From: Dromaius novaehollandiae
Taxonomy: Eukaryota; Chordata; Aves; Casuariiformes; Dromaiidae
Reading direction: 5' to 3'
Length of the DNA stretch: 64,000 bases
NCBI RefSeq assembly: GCF_036370855.1
Contig: NC_088113.1
Coordinates: 21,844,501-21,908,500, forward strand
Shown here: positions 9,847 to 22,704 of the stretch, piece by piece
Position numbering within the stretch: position 1 is the stretch's first letter
Layout of the letters: each line of letters begins with the position of its first letter
The notes under the pieces: model-generated
The model's input: the letters and a program-made list of their open reading frames with translations, nothing else
What the model was told of the DNA's origin: nothing
Databases searched by the model: none
Made by a program: the position numbers and the translations under genes

Positions 9847-11961
9847 TGCAGGAGTGTTCCTGCTTCCTTTCAAACCATAGGGAAGAATGAATGATCTCTC
9901 TTCTGTTCTCTGAGAAAGCAATAGAAAATATTATTTACTGCTTTACCAACTTCAAGGACCTGTAGGAGTAAGTACATCTCTAGAAAAATGCAACATCTAT
10001 TATCACCTTGAAGTTCTAAGTTATCCTTTTTGCCTTGCGTAGGAAAAGAATTGACTAAGCAGTGGTGGGTTCAGCAAGTATGCATGGTGAGAAACACAGC
10101 ATCTCCTTGAACATTTTGCCCATCTTTGTCACAGTAAGGCTCAATTTACAAGACCTGAGAGCAGGCATAGTGGCAGATGGGGGAGAGTTTGTACAAATAA
10201 TTAGTGTCAAACATGGTTTTAAGTATAACTTTAATTAAACTGTTAACATCTATGCTTGTCTACATTCTAGTGAGTTTCTTTTATGGAGAGAGCCTACCTT
10301 AAGCTCATGGCACAGACTGTGACAAACCTTTTGAAAAGGAGACAGCAGGACCTGTTCTTAGTTGGGTGTCAGGCAGCTACAATGTTGATGCTTTTGTAGC
10401 TCTTCAAGTTCTGGAGTTGAATGCGGTCCAGACATGCAGTGAGTCTTCTTTGCCCTGCTTGGGTGGGGGTGAATGGGGTATGCAGCTGTTGAGTGCTTGT
10501 AGGCTGCACAGAGCCAAGCCTGAAAAGCAAGGAGGGGAGATGATACAGGAAGTGTAGCTCTTCGTATTTCTAGTTCCCAGGGCCTGGGAGATGCATTTGC
10601 TAGACGTGAGTGTGATGCCAAAGAAAAAAAAAGAAAGCTCATTAAATTAATTAAAAGTCATTTAAGCTACCACATTGGAATTCTGATCTGGCAGGAGGGT
10701 TGAACTCCCCATGGAGGCACCAAGGGTCACTTTGTCCTAATGCAGTTTCTTGAGAGAAATGTTGTTGCTTTTTCATGCAGAGAAGAGCATGCCTTTTTTG
10801 GTGACTTTTGGCTAAGTCAGGTTTGCCTGGTTCTCCAGCAGAGAAAGGGAAGAGATTGTTAAAGCCATAGCCAGGGACTGTTCTTATTGCTGGCTGTGGG
10901 TAACGGGTGGAAATGTGTGTCACCGAATAGTTTACCTCACTTACAGATATTCAAGTGGCTAGAGAAATAGCAAATAATTTCTAAATTGTATGGCTTAGTT
11001 CAGTGGCCTGTAACTGTCTTATTTAATGTGCATATCTGCCTAGTTCTTAGTTTTGTGGCACTTTCTTGTTATGCTTTATGTTGGCAGGGGGCTTCCCTTC
11101 TGCTGTCTATGACTTTGGGGCTGCAGCTTTCATAAATGTCATACTAGCTTCAGCTTCTGTATTAAACACCTGTTTAAAGTTCTGGTCTCTGCCTTTTCTC
11201 TTTTTCAGTGTGATTGAAGTCTCCTGCATTATCTGTAAGTAATGAAGGGAATGTGTGTGGCTTTTAGCTGTAGTGGTCTCTTCCTGCCACCTTGTTGCCT
11301 GTTTATTCTGGGGGACAACCTTTCCTGTGCAGGGGTTTCTTGCTTGTATTATGTCTATTTTTCTGTTTATCATTCTTAAATCAGTCAGTTGGCACTCACC
11401 TGTACTTCCTCTGTCTGTAAATGAGCCCTCGCCCTGCAACCAGTATGACACACTTCTCCAGGCGTTCGGTGAGAGAGTTCAGGAAACTGATCCCTGCTGT
11501 GGTTGACTGGTACTGTACTATGTTTTCTGGAAAGTGTTGAGAGAAGGGAATGAGTCGGAGCTGAGAGAAGGAAAGAGAAACTTCTAAGATTAAAAAGGAG
11601 AGAAGTGCTTTTTTTGTGGCAAAAGTCTCTGCCTGGGCTGCCAGTTGGCAGAAGAGGCAAAGCCCAGATTACTCTCTTCTGAACTACAATCGTCTCCTGT
11701 GGTTTCCTACTGTAGCCTCTGACTTCCAGACTGGGAAATGAAATAGGAGTCATCAGGATTTTCCTATACTCACACACGGACGAGCTAGAAGTGGGAGTAC
11801 AGTATGCAACAGTGCAGCCCAATGCACCTCTTCCCAAGCTGATGCCTTAGTGCTTTGAAAGAAAACAGCATGAGGAGAGCCACTTGGCCCAGCAAAATTT
11901 TTCTGCTCTATGAAAGTTGTTTTCTTGCTGCTGCAGTAGCATAATGACAGATTGATCTAAC
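9847..11961. other. Intergenic DNA between CCNDBP1 and the EPB42 relic; no gene seen
   Basis: This is where EPB42 exons 12 and 13 would be expected on the minus strand. I searched for their Cys-containing beta-strand patterns (DCVI/DCVL and VxFxCxxF) in reverse complement and found neither. There is no recognisable repeat except short A/T-rich runs. Confidence 0.5.
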
Positions 11962-13921
11962 CTCAATAGTGAGAGGGGGGTTGCAAATGCTCATCTCTTC
12001 CTGGGTAAAGTATATGTGGAAGGAGTCTTCATCTCTTAGCATGGCAGTCAGCCTAAGCAGATGGCTCTCTTCCACCTCTTTTCTGTACTGTGAGTAAAGC
12101 ACAAAGACGTGCAGGGTGTTAGCTGGAACAGAGAGTAGTGAAATACGGATGACAATGCAAGTTATGGTAAGTTCAGCCTAGTCTTAGCCTGCATGGCTCC
12201 CAAAAATATTTAATGCTCAACATTGTACCAAAAGTTGCAGCCATTTAAAAGCTAAGTGTTTCCAGCTGGATGTGCAAGTTCAAAATCTTTAAGGTGTTCA
12301 GACTGCATGTGCTGCAGCCTGTTTCCTCTTCGCTCCCCACGGTGATTTGAATCACCTCCAATCAGTTATCTAGACAACCTTTTGTAAGCTTATGGCTAAG
12401 TGCATTTTTCCTTAACTGAGAGGACTAGATATACTTTTCTAGCCATTCATCCAATAGAGTCCTTACTTTCTTTGCTTTTGAGGATAAAATGAAACTCTTC
12501 CAAAGTTGGGTAATGGGCATGCCATTATAATGTACAGATTGGGCCCCGAGTAGCAGGCACACAGCTTTTTCTCCACCGCTGTGGTTAAACACTTTAATGG
12601 AAAGTGGCACATCCTGTCCCAGTAGCAGAGAATTCTCAGATTGGAGGTGGATAAAAAGGTTAACTGGCTCTTCAAGGGCAGTAGGAATGGAGCTAAACTC
12701 TGTTTTGCTGTTGCTGCAGGTTTTCTCAGCTTTCTGTGTCTTTTTATAGGCTTTCTCAAGTGCCTCTTTTTCCTGAAGAGAACCTGTGACAAAAAAGGGA
12801 GCACACGTTAGTATTCTTTCCTGTTTACTAGTGTAAAGAGGTAAATGCAGAAGGATGGAGGTGAATTATCCTGGCAGTGCTGAAGACAATTGTTTCTAAG
12901 AGATCAGATAGTTATACCATTGTGTTTCTGGTTGGAGCACTTTAAGGATTTTGGCTGATGGGACATCTGGATTTGCCTGAAAGATTCTAACTTGGAAAGA
13001 TTTGTCATGGTTTTTGAAGCAGTTTGCTGCTGACATCTATCAGAATAAAAGGGACAGCTGGAAATTGTAATAGCTTAAGCTGCTCTAGCAAGCTTTGACA
13101 GAATTCATTGCTCGAGCAGTATTATGTTCTCCTGTGATGGACTGGAGCTAAGGAGACACTATATCATAGGCTGAGATGAGATGGTAGAGTTGGATCAGGA
13201 GAGCAGGCCTCAGTAATAGATTCTGAAGGGGGGGGTACTTTTTGAGAGAGGGATTTGGATAATATCTGGGAGCAGAGCACTCCTTTTTAGAGTGTTGGAA
13301 TCTGAAATACAGTTCAAGGGTATTGGGAGGTGAATGTAAAGAACTCTTACTCTGCAGGTAACAGAAGTCAGGAAAGGTTTTTCCAAACAGGAAAGTGCCT
13401 GGTGGATGAAAGGCCTCTCCTTGCCTACTTCCCTATCTGAGGGAAAACGTCACTGATTCTGAATCAGGCAGGAAAGAACTATTTCACTGCAGTCTCTGTC
13501 TGTCCAGTCCAAAATGTTCCTCCAGCCCTAGGCTGTTGTGCTTGCCAGCTCTTTTACTGTCCTGACTGTTGACTTCTCTGTACCTAAGAACAATACAGTG
13601 GTCTCGATGAGATCAATTATAATTTTGACTCATCTTTAAATCTTTATTATAGGAAATACTTTGAAATTATCAAACATTTTTATCTTAGCAGGAGAACAGG
13701 GTGATGACAAGAGTAGGACAGGAGTGCTGAGGCAGGCAGCTTTGAGCTGTACTAGGCCCTACCTCTTTCCTGAGGTGCTGTGAGAAGCAGGGTAGGAGTA
13801 GGGGGGAACACTAGGTGAACCAGCCTCAACATCTCCCAGCAGTGTGCTGGCGCTCAAAGCTGTTTATGTGAAATGACTGAGCCCGGCCAGCCTTTACATT
13901 GCCGACCACATACCTTCTCAC

Positions 13922-14144
13922 CAGGGATTAAAGAAAAGGGTGCAGTTGCCCAGTAGACAGTAAGACTTGGAGGCATGTAAGAGCAGAGCATACTGGCCAA
14001 TGGCAGTGTTGGCAGGTGTGTTCACAGAGATGGTCCAGGAGCATGAGTCCTGCTCCTCTAGTGCTGCGCTCCACTGCTTCTAACCTCCCAGGATGGAGAT
14101 GGGAAATTCAGTCTGGGTTCCATCTGCTTTGGATGGATGGGATC
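13922..14144 (-). pseudogene. EPB42: EPB42 exon 3 with in-frame TAG stop
   Basis: Read from the acceptor at 14145-14146, in the phase set by exon 2, the exon gives HPSKADGTQTEFPISILGG, then TAG at 14080-14082, then [20 protein letters not shown], and later FFNPW. The match on both sides of the stop shows that the frame is right and that the stop replaces the Arg of the band 4.2 DRKWW-like block. The acceptor and the donor (GTGAGA) are preserved. Confidence 0.85.
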
Positions 14145-14482
14145 CTGCAGCCAAAGGCATCTGGTTATGTCTACTTCGGACATGCATCCCCACCCCCTGC
14201 AGGTTGCAGGGACCATATCTAGATCTGGGGCCATAGCTCTCCTTTTATGTGGGAAACTCTTAATCCTTTAGCAGCTTAATGCCACTGTCTTAGCCCTTAG
14301 TCAGTCTTCCTGAGGCTTGTGCTGGAGTCAAGCCTCCTTGTTTGAAAGTGGAACGTGTACTTCATAGATCTGTAGAAACCAGGAAGAGCCACAGTGGTGC
14401 AGACCTGCTGCTCTTGGGATTCAGTGTCCTGTGACAAAAGCCACAGCCAAATGCTCAGATTGTGGTAGAACAAGCTGGAGAC

Positions 14483-15287
14483 TGTTATGGAAATTAGGCT
14501 TGTCGGCCACCATAACAGGGACTGACCCTAGGTTCCCGCAGAAAAGTTCAGAGCCAAATCAAAGCAAATTAAATAATTAAATTTTAATGACACGCGTGCA
14601 GTAATTACAGCTCAAGCTGGGTGCCTCCGAAGAGGGACCCCAAACAAAGAAATCCCTCGGCAATTATAGCTTTTTCAAATTAAGTTTCTCACCCCTCATG
14701 CGGTAGTTCAGACCAATAGTAATTTTTAGGTCTGGAGTCTCCTGCTCCTTGTTGGGTCTCATCGTTGTTCCTAGGCAGGCCGTTTTTCTCTCTTATCTTT
14801 ACTGTTGCGGTTTCTGCTGACGGTTGTACCTTCGTTTATTTTTGGGTCTCACTGTTCTCTCTCAAGGTCCTGAGGAGGAAGAGGTGATTCTAAATCATAG
14901 CAATTAACACTGCCCCAGCAGTGAGCTGAGGCTTTGTCCCTCAAGGTCCTAATGCCCTGCACTGGTCTTATTTCAAAGCCTTGACATTCTCCCTTTTGGA
15001 GTGTGAGACACAGGAATGCAGACTGCTTGTAACTTCCTTATGTTCCCAGCTGGAACTGGCTCTGAGGCCCTTTTCTTACTGGACTAAGTAAAAGTTCATT
15101 ATCTTATCTAAGTACGGCCTAAGGCTTCAGCAAATTTAGCTACTCATGCTAAGCAAGTTTTATATAAGTTGTGCTAAGCGGCTACCTCTAGACAGTTTCA
15201 GTTCGCTATTCTTTAACAGGGCAAATGGTGCTCCCCTCCCGAGGGGTCTCACTAGAAAACATTCTGTAACAGAAAACATCTGTAACA
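14483..15287 (-). mobile_element. Probable solo LTR of an endogenous retrovirus, in EPB42 intron 2
   Basis: A block of about 0.8 kb is bounded by TGTTATGG (14483) and TGTAACA (ending near 15287, or 15271 if the inner copy is used), so both ends have the TG...CA form of an LTR. The minus orientation is suggested by an AATAAA on that strand near 14835-14840. The composition differs from the flanks. No gag, pol or env reading frame is present, so this would be a solo LTR. I could not find a convincing target-site duplication, so the boundaries and the class are tentative. Confidence 0.5.
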
Positions 15288-17584
15288 GGCTAGCCGAGTT
15301 AGAATGTTCCTAAACCAAAAGCCAGGAGTGAGAACAGCCCCTATGAGTCCTCTCACGTCATTGAGCTGTGAACCTGCATTGGCTACTGTGCTGGAATGTC
15401 TTTTCTAGAAAGATATCTAGTCTTGACCCTGCCTGCCAGTCCCAGCAGCAGGAGATTCTACTCTGGCTTAGATAAAGTTCACTTGCCTCACTTCTAAATG
15501 TGGACACATCTGTCTGGCTCTAGAGGTGGCTTTTCCCACCAGCTCTGTTCTTCAGGTGGGTGGAGCACTAGAGCTGTGATAGGCATGGTAGTGGTGTTAC
15601 CTGTCTGTACTATGAGGAAGGTTCTCTTCAGCTGCTGCAGGTAGTTGTGTATTGGAGCTGTGAAGCTCACGATGATAGTGAATGGCTGCCCCTGCCTCAC
15701 CACAAGCTCTTCAGTGCTTATTTCTTCTGTGTGGTGGTTATTGTTGTTCATTGCAATCTTGAAATCACGTATTTTGGTGCTTAGACCTGTAGCATGAGAA
15801 GAGACAGTGAGCTTGGGACTGTGAGCTGCTCACTGTCTAGTCCTGAGCTCCATCCTGAGACACACAAAAACAGCTGATGTCTCCAATCAGACATGGCCCC
15901 CTTCCTGCCCAGTAACTGTAAGGGCCTTCCCTCTGAGCTTGGTTGTTCAGATGTCAAGTGGCTAATGAGCTGCCTTTGCTTATACCTCAGAGTCATTAAG
16001 TGAACCAAGTGAATATGCAAAAGCACCTTCTGCCCAGCCAAGGACGTGGAACAGACCTGACCATTCAAATGATACAGAGGTTGCAGTTAGCATTGAGCGT
16101 GCACTGTGACTACACCTGGAGTCTTACACAGTGCACTCAAAGGCACCACTAGCATGCAAAGCAGTTTCTTTCCATGGGGAAACATGATTAAATTTGTGCG
16201 CTGGACATGAGCCGTTGCACCCATCCAGCCATGTGCGTTCAAGGTCTTCCAGCACTCACTGCACTAGGTATGTGTGATGTTCACCGACGAGCAGCAGTTG
16301 GTGTAAATTTCACTGCTGGTGAAAAAGCAGTGTTGCTGCATAGTCCTGGAGCTATAATGGATTGCAGCAAATCAGACACCAGTCATTCCCTATTTGCATC
16401 GTGCTGGTTGGTAATCTTGCACCCAGAGATGGTACAGGAGACAGATGAGTTGCTCCTCTTCCTTCTGTCTCCTGTGCATACAGCAGCCTCTGTCCAGCAC
16501 CAGAAGAGGGCAAAAAATTGTTTTTTGCACAATTTCAAGTGCCCTATTCTTATCTCCTTTCATGCTTGGTGGCCTTAGCAGGATCATATACTTGCACTTA
16601 TCTTCTGGTTTGATGTTCTTAGTCTTTCCAGGCATCTTGCTGAGAAGCAGATGACAACCTGGTTTCTTTCAGCCTTGGGATCATCTTGACTTCACTGATC
16701 TCTCCAGCTCCCAACTCATCAGTGAGATCCTTGAGCCTGTGGGTTGTAACTGCTGCCCCTTATATGACGTGTCCTGTCATCTACCTCCCCTCCCTGACCA
16801 AGGCTTCTCCCTTTGTTCCATCTAAAAAAAATCCACAGAGCATTTGCCTGCTGCATAAAGCCACTGCTCTTGTGCTAAAGCCACAGCTGCTACTTTTTGT
16901 AGTTTTTGTTGGTTTGCTCTCTGCTCTTGCCTAACTTTCCTTGTCCTCTGCATCGACACTTTCTCCCATTGCTGCTTGTCCCTTCTGTGTTGGTTGTGGG
17001 TGTCCCACTGAACTGTGTGCTGAATTGCTTTTTTCCCATGTGAATTTTGTCATGCATAGTTTTCAGTGACTGATTCTGTTCTGGCTGTCAAGTCCCTTTA
17101 CTGCTGTCCCAGATCAGAGCTCTGCACCAGTTCAGTCTTTACAGAGCCAACTCTGACCTCCTTTATTTTCTTCTTTCTGTGTGCTGAAAATGTCTGTTCT
17201 GACTAACTTGTAGACTGGTGAGTCATATGTACTTGGGGTCCCCCTCTCCCTCATGTGGCTTTTCACAGATTTTATTGTCCCTTTCTTCAAGGCTGCATAG
17301 AACCTTGATCTTCTACTTTCTCTACCAGTGAAAACACTTGGTCATCTCCCTGCTCCAATTTTGTAGTCTGCCTTACTTCACCTCCTCCCCCATATTAAGG
17401 ACAACTCTTTTGCCCTTTCTTCCAAACTCTCACAGGTCTGCCTTAGCTGCCTCTTACCACTTTTCCCAAACTCCCCTTGGTCACTGAGACCAACTTTTGT
17501 TTGTTTTCCCTTTTTGTGCAGTCTTGTGGATGAATTGACCTCCCTCAGCCTTTACAGCACTTTCCTGGCTCCTGCCCTATGAGA

Positions 17585-17690
17585 AGCTCACCGCTTCTAC
17601 AAGCCCCATGAATAACGTCTTGGGGCAGGGACAGTTTTTTCTCTTGTGCAGACAACTGGCAAATACTTGAGGCTAATCAAGGTGGGTTTT
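17585..17690 (+). mobile_element. Possible L2/MIR-like 3'-end fragment
   Basis: The words CTACAAGCCCC...CTTGGGGCAGGGACAG (about 17597-17636) resemble the ancient L2/MIR 3' end of the form TGTAAGCTCCTTGGGGCAGGGACTGT. It is short and diverged. Confidence 0.3.
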
Positions 17691-20574
17691 GCTCACCATG
17701 GCCCATGTCTGGTTCACTGGTCCTGTGGAAGTTTTCAGCTTCTGCTCGCTCTGCCAGGCAATGCCTCTTTCCTTCAGCTTTCTCTAAAAATAATCCACTT
17801 GCAAAGTTGTTTACTCGGTTTCTTTATACAAGGTGGGACATGATGTTGCCACCTCTCCTTCAGGTTATCTTGCTGACCTGCTGTGCCGAATTTGAGAAGG
17901 ACTCTCTTATCTCTCAGACCACGTTAAAGAGCAGAAGGCCTGACTTTTCCTACCTTCATATGAGGATATGCTGCAGTGGGATGTGAAGCTTTTAAAGACA
18001 GACAGTGACAACTTCTTCGAAGAGCTGTGCATCAGCAACCCCAGAAGAGGAAGTAGAGAGAGTCACCAGGAATTTTGCAGAAATCTGTGATCTTTCGCAA
18101 ATTCCTAAATAGTCTTAGAAACCCATAGGAAAAAAAAAAGTGGCAAAGCTTGCTCAATTATTCTGAGTAGTAAAGATGAAGGAGGCAGCTTTGAAAAAGT
18201 TGTAGAGGAATCTTTGATTTTGAGTGTCTCATAAAACAACAAGTAGAGATCAGTGTAGACACATGTAAAGTAGGAAAAAAGGACCCTAATCTTACATAAA
18301 TGGTGATGCATTCAGTGGTAACTGTAGCTGTGCCAGGATGAGATTTTAGACTTATACTGGATAGCCATTGCAAAATCTGGTCCAGTGAGCTTGGTGTTTT
18401 TCTTATTGTTTGCATATTAAACTTTACAATTGTTTGCTTGTGTGTCAGTTAAGCTAAATGCAAGCTCTCTTAGTTTTAGTAATTTACAGCATAGCCTTAA
18501 TTGTAAAAATGTGCTTTGATTGCTTTGATTTTTATTAGTAACATGGAGGTCACCAAATTTGCAAAAGTCAGGAAACAATATAAACAGAATGGGGAGATGG
18601 GCCAACAAAAATTCTGTGAGATTTTTGTCAACAAATTCTTATATATCAATTACATATGATTTAAATCTGTATTTTGGACTTGATTTTTATAAAAAGAAAT
18701 AAACAGTATGTAATCACATAAGCCAACTGATCATTTTCAAACCTCTGATTTTCTTGCATAATTAGTCATTCCAAATGCACCTTTGCAGAATATGTGTTTA
18801 TGTACCTCCTGTCTCAGTTTAAATACAGTCAGGTATTCACCCCATCACCATTCCCTTGTAGTGGCTGTGTATGTTGATAGTACCATCTCTTGGTCAAATT
18901 GGCAACTGCAAGTAGTGATTGCTAAGTTGGATGCACTGTTCAATACTTTGTAAGTTGTGAATGGAGAACTATTTATTGTCCTTTTTTTGTCTTTTGCAAC
19001 ATCAAAAAGGGGCTAAAAAGGAAATATATTGAAAGTCTTAACACACAGAAGTCTTCTATATGCAGTGCTCAAGTGCTTTTAGTGCGGTTCCATCTAGTGA
19101 AAATTTTCAGTTCTAACTTACATGTTTGAGATTTCCCATCCAAGATATCAGAGAGAGAAACAGGAATTGGCCATTACAGAGGTCAAAACACTCAGCAGGA
19201 GGAAGTGCTGAGATTATCTACTTGTGAATTGCCTCTCTTTTTCTCTGGAATGTGGGGTTCTCATATTTTGGTTTCTTTAATTTTTGTCAGTTCATTCATC
19301 TGTGAGTTCAAAAGCCATTTGTTTCTGATTCAATACATGTTCCGTAAAGGCAAGCCCATTACACTGTCTGTATTACTGATGGTACTAAAATGCTGCAGCC
19401 ACTTCTTTATTTTGCAAATATAACTGCACTGTCAAAAAGTAGGGTTTAGACTGCTTCAGCTATTTTGCTATATGCAGCCAACAATTTGCATCTCTCCATA
19501 CAGGCTTTCTGAACTTTTAAACATGTTGATAGATATTTCCAAAGAGTACATAGAAGTATTTTTGTTCTTTATATTTTGGTGATAAAAAGGTGGTTGCACC
19601 AACACTTTGGAGTAACATTTCTTCTATACATCTAGTGTATCAGTACTCAGAGTTGTATATGCAAGTTCCCCTCCTCTGTTACTCATTGCCTAGCTTCAAT
19701 ACAGTGCTTTCTGCTGACAGTGATATATTCTGTGTCAGGAGGCGAGGAGATGAAGAGTCCTTCAGATACCATAGCAGGTGGCTCTACCGTATGGATTCTC
19801 CAGAGGTTTTGCCCTAAAATCCTCCAGCAAAGTTCAGGCCCTTCAGAAGAATAATATTTTTAGTCTGAACTGTAAAGTGTAAATTCATTAATCTTCTAAC
19901 ATATTTTGTCTTACAGATTTGGTTTAAGGATGGTTCTTCTTTCATATGCTTTTCACATAGTGATTACTTCTGTGTTTCTGGCTCCAAAATGAGAAAACAC
20001 TTTCATCAGGAACTACTGACCTTTGCTGGAGCTCCAGGAACAGCACGTGTTACAACATTCTTTTGAAATTGCTGTATTTGGTTCTCCCCTGCAAAATCAA
20101 CCATTCCAGTCAGCCCTTCACATTGACCTCTCCAGTTCAGATTGGTACCAGGTTTATTATTCAGACTTCCTTTTATTCAAGCAGTCTAAGCAAGTAGCCT
20201 ACCACTTGCATTGAGAGCTCAAGCTCTCCTTTATTACAATATGTATTCCGCTCCATTGTACAGTACAGTTGCCATTTGTCAACATAATTTGCTCATGCAT
20301 TTAACACACATAAATAATGCTTCTGATATGTATCATCGCTTGTAAAACTATAATTTTAGCCAGACCAGCACTCTGCTTATGCTAATTTCAACCTCTGAGT
20401 TCAAAACTGCAGTATCATTAACACCAGCATTAGCATGTTTAATATCATGTGCAGCTGCGTGAAATCCCTTCTTCCTTGCAATGATTCAATAATAGTTAAT
20501 ATTCACTCAGCCACAATTAACCAAGCCCAAACCTATACTTGTCTATAAGCTTCAGCAAAATATAAGCATGTACA

Positions 20575-20835
20575 ACTTGCCAGACTGGATCAGAACAAAG
20601 GTTCATCCAGTCCAATGTCTTGTCTCTGACAGTACACAACACAAGATGCCTCAGAAGAATGTGCACGAGCCTAACCCTAGCAAATAAAGCATTATCTCAT
20701 ATTAGATGATTTTCAAGATTGAGTATGTCATGATACACAGGATTTAATTTCATTACGAGAGTACTTGTTAATTATAAATGTTCTTTGTAGTAGTCCCCTC
20801 CTGTCTGCTTTCCAGTCTAACATCTCATTAAGTGG
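20575..20835 (+). mobile_element. Ancient sauropsid interspersed repeat fragment (CR1-like family, unnamed)
   Basis: ACTGGATCAGAACAAAGG, then TTCATCCAGTCCAATGTCTT and GTCTCTGACAGT, follow the pattern of a widespread old repeat of turtles, crocodilians and birds (ctggatcagacc...ccatctagtccagtatcctgtctc). It is heavily decayed. Confidence 0.45.
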
Positions 20836-22661
20836 GAATTATAGAAACACATGGTGCTGTAATCCCATCTGAGCTGTCTCTTTATGCTGAGATCTCTTTC
20901 TTCACTTAATGCAGTTGAGGTAAAACTCTGCATGGTGTGTATGTAAGAATTGCATTTCCACTGTGCATTTACCAAGATGAATTTCATTGATTGTTGTATC
21001 GTCACCTGTTTTGCCTTGCTGGGCCTGTCTGAAGTTTCTCATAGTTTTTTGGCCCTGAGTAATTTAAATGGCTTTATGTCATGAGCAGATTTTGTACCCT
21101 TTTTGCACTCACTTCTTGCATTGCTTCTTCAGAATGACCTCATCCACGTCCTTTGAGAGTCTAGATAAGTGTCGCTTTTCGGTATCCACCACATCCCTGA
21201 CATGCTCACAGAAGTCTAAAGGAAAAGTGAAGCATAGTAGCCTTCAAAGTATCATCCTGCCCAGATCTTACTGTGTTATCTTGATAGCTTTTTGTGATTC
21301 TTGTTGTTTTACAGGTCTAAACATATATCTGTACAATTCTGCATTATCTTTATTATCCTTAAAAATAGAAGCTTAAAATGTGACAGTAGCATCATCAGTA
21401 ATGGTATCTTTCTGAGTGTGGCGATCAAAAATATGGATAGCTAAGTTTCCCTTTTTTGGTGTCAGCATTTCCTGCTCTGACGTGGCACATACATGAATTA
21501 GATGTGAATTTTACTCTTCGGTAGAATTTCTTGTCTCTTTTGAGCAACAAGAAATGCTTACACTGAGCCTTTTGTTTTGTCTTTTATAGTGAGCAGCATC
21601 GTCCGTGTTCAGTACGTGAGTGTGATAGATGCTAAGTGCTAAAGCAATGCAACTTTGGTGACAGCCAAAACATCCAAATGCTTTGAAACTACCAACTATG
21701 GCTATTTCTGATTTTTTTTTTTAAGTGTAAAAGGGTAAACATTTAGTTGTTTGCCTGAATCAAGGTCCTAGGAGCTTAGATCAAGAGAACAGTGTGGTGG
21801 GGAGAAACATTCACCATCCCAGTGACCTTGATGCTAATGTCTTCCAAGACTTTATAGTATGTACTTTATAGTATGTCTTGAAAGTATGATTGGGTCATTT
21901 TGGCTAGAACTTGCTTGATTTTATGAGTGATCAGAATGGAATGTGGGCTGGGTCAGCCTCTTGTATGTTCTCAGTTTTAAACCATTTATTTGTAAAGAAA
22001 ATGCTGATAATTAGCCAGATTTTACTTCACCAATTCCTGTTGACTTCTGACTAAGGGCTGTGTGAAGGTTGTAGGTTTGGCAAAGGGTATTTAAACCCTT
22101 CCTTGGGCACTTAAACATTTTTCTGTGCAATGATCATTATGTTAATTGAACACTTGTCTCACATCTGGCACAGGGAGAATGTGTGTTTCTTGTAAATGAC
22201 AGTGGCCAGATTGGTCTGCATTTTAATACTGAGACTGAACTGGGTGTGGTTGCGGAGGGTTGACACCCTGACAACTCACTAATCCCAAGTGTTGCAAAGC
22301 ACAACCTTTAGGGCTGAATTTTCTTTGAATAGGAGGCTTCCTTTAAAAATAGTTAATTCAAATGAGACTGTGTCTAGCTCTTGTGGCAAATAGTGTGTCT
22401 CAACTCATTTCCTGGATGGTATTTTAAAAGAAATATCTAAGGAATTTGAATGATGTGGCTATACTGCACGTTAAATGTAATGATACTCTGCATTCTTGCA
22501 AGATTGAATGATATTTTGTGAATACAATCACTACCGCAAGGCCTTTTCTGAGGCTTTAGAAAAGAGTGGGATACCCTGGCTTTCCAAACCCCTGCAAGAC
22601 TTAATTAATGGGCACAAAGCTACATATTCCCCTCTCCTTTGCCTGGAGAAATCTGAATGCC

Positions 22662-22704
22662 TGTGTATGTGTGTGCGCGCGCGCGTGTGTGTGTGCATGC
22701 ACGC
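22662..22704. repeat. (TG)n(CG)n(TG)n microsatellite
   Basis: A run of alternating pyrimidine and purine, TGTGTATGTGTGTG then CGCGCGCGCG then TGTGTGTGTG, in intergenic DNA. Confidence 0.9.

Larger units (their letters stand above)
11962..15786 (-). pseudogene. EPB42: EPB42 (erythrocyte membrane protein band 4.2), degenerate remains
   Basis: Four exons of the catalytically inactive transglutaminase relative band 4.2 are recognisable. Exon 2 (15601-15786) is open, with NNNNHHTEEISTEELVVRQG. Exon 3 (13922-14144) has a stop. Exon 10 (12467-12783) is open, with GSLQEKEALEKAYKKTQKAE and VFNHSGGEKAVCLLLGAQSV. Exon 11 (11962-12087) is open, with LLRLTAMLRDEDSFHIYFTQ. NHHTEE, the VHYNG block and the LLRLTAM block are closer to band 4.2 than to enzymes such as TGM3, and the position next to CCNDBP1 matches human. 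Exons 4-9, the whole central fold, are missing: only 1.1 kb separates exon 3 from exon 10 and nothing similar is in it. Exons 12-13 and the tiny exon 1 were not found. The junction phases of exons 3 and 10 do not match (2 versus 1), so skipping cannot restore a frame. In mammals band 4.2 anchors band 3 to ankyrin. I call it a pseudogene; the identity is firm. Confidence 0.85.

Noticed and set aside
11107-11230. Possible EPB42 last exon (minus frame ending MTFMKAAAPKS and stop)
   Set aside because: The end looks vaguely like a transglutaminase C terminus, but the diagnostic Cys-containing strand upstream is missing and there is no good acceptor in phase.
11385-11837. Minus-strand open frame of 150 codons
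   Set aside because: No recognisable motif; composition and position fit chance opening in noncoding DNA.
14230-15490. Hidden EPB42 exons or retroviral genes around the LTR
   Set aside because: No exon-like frame for EPB42 exons and no gag/pol/env-like frame was seen; only the LTR-like block is supported.
16207-16934. Several overlapping plus-strand frames in pyrimidine-rich DNA
   Set aside because: No domain, no splice-consistent extension, low-complexity Leu/Ser-rich translations.
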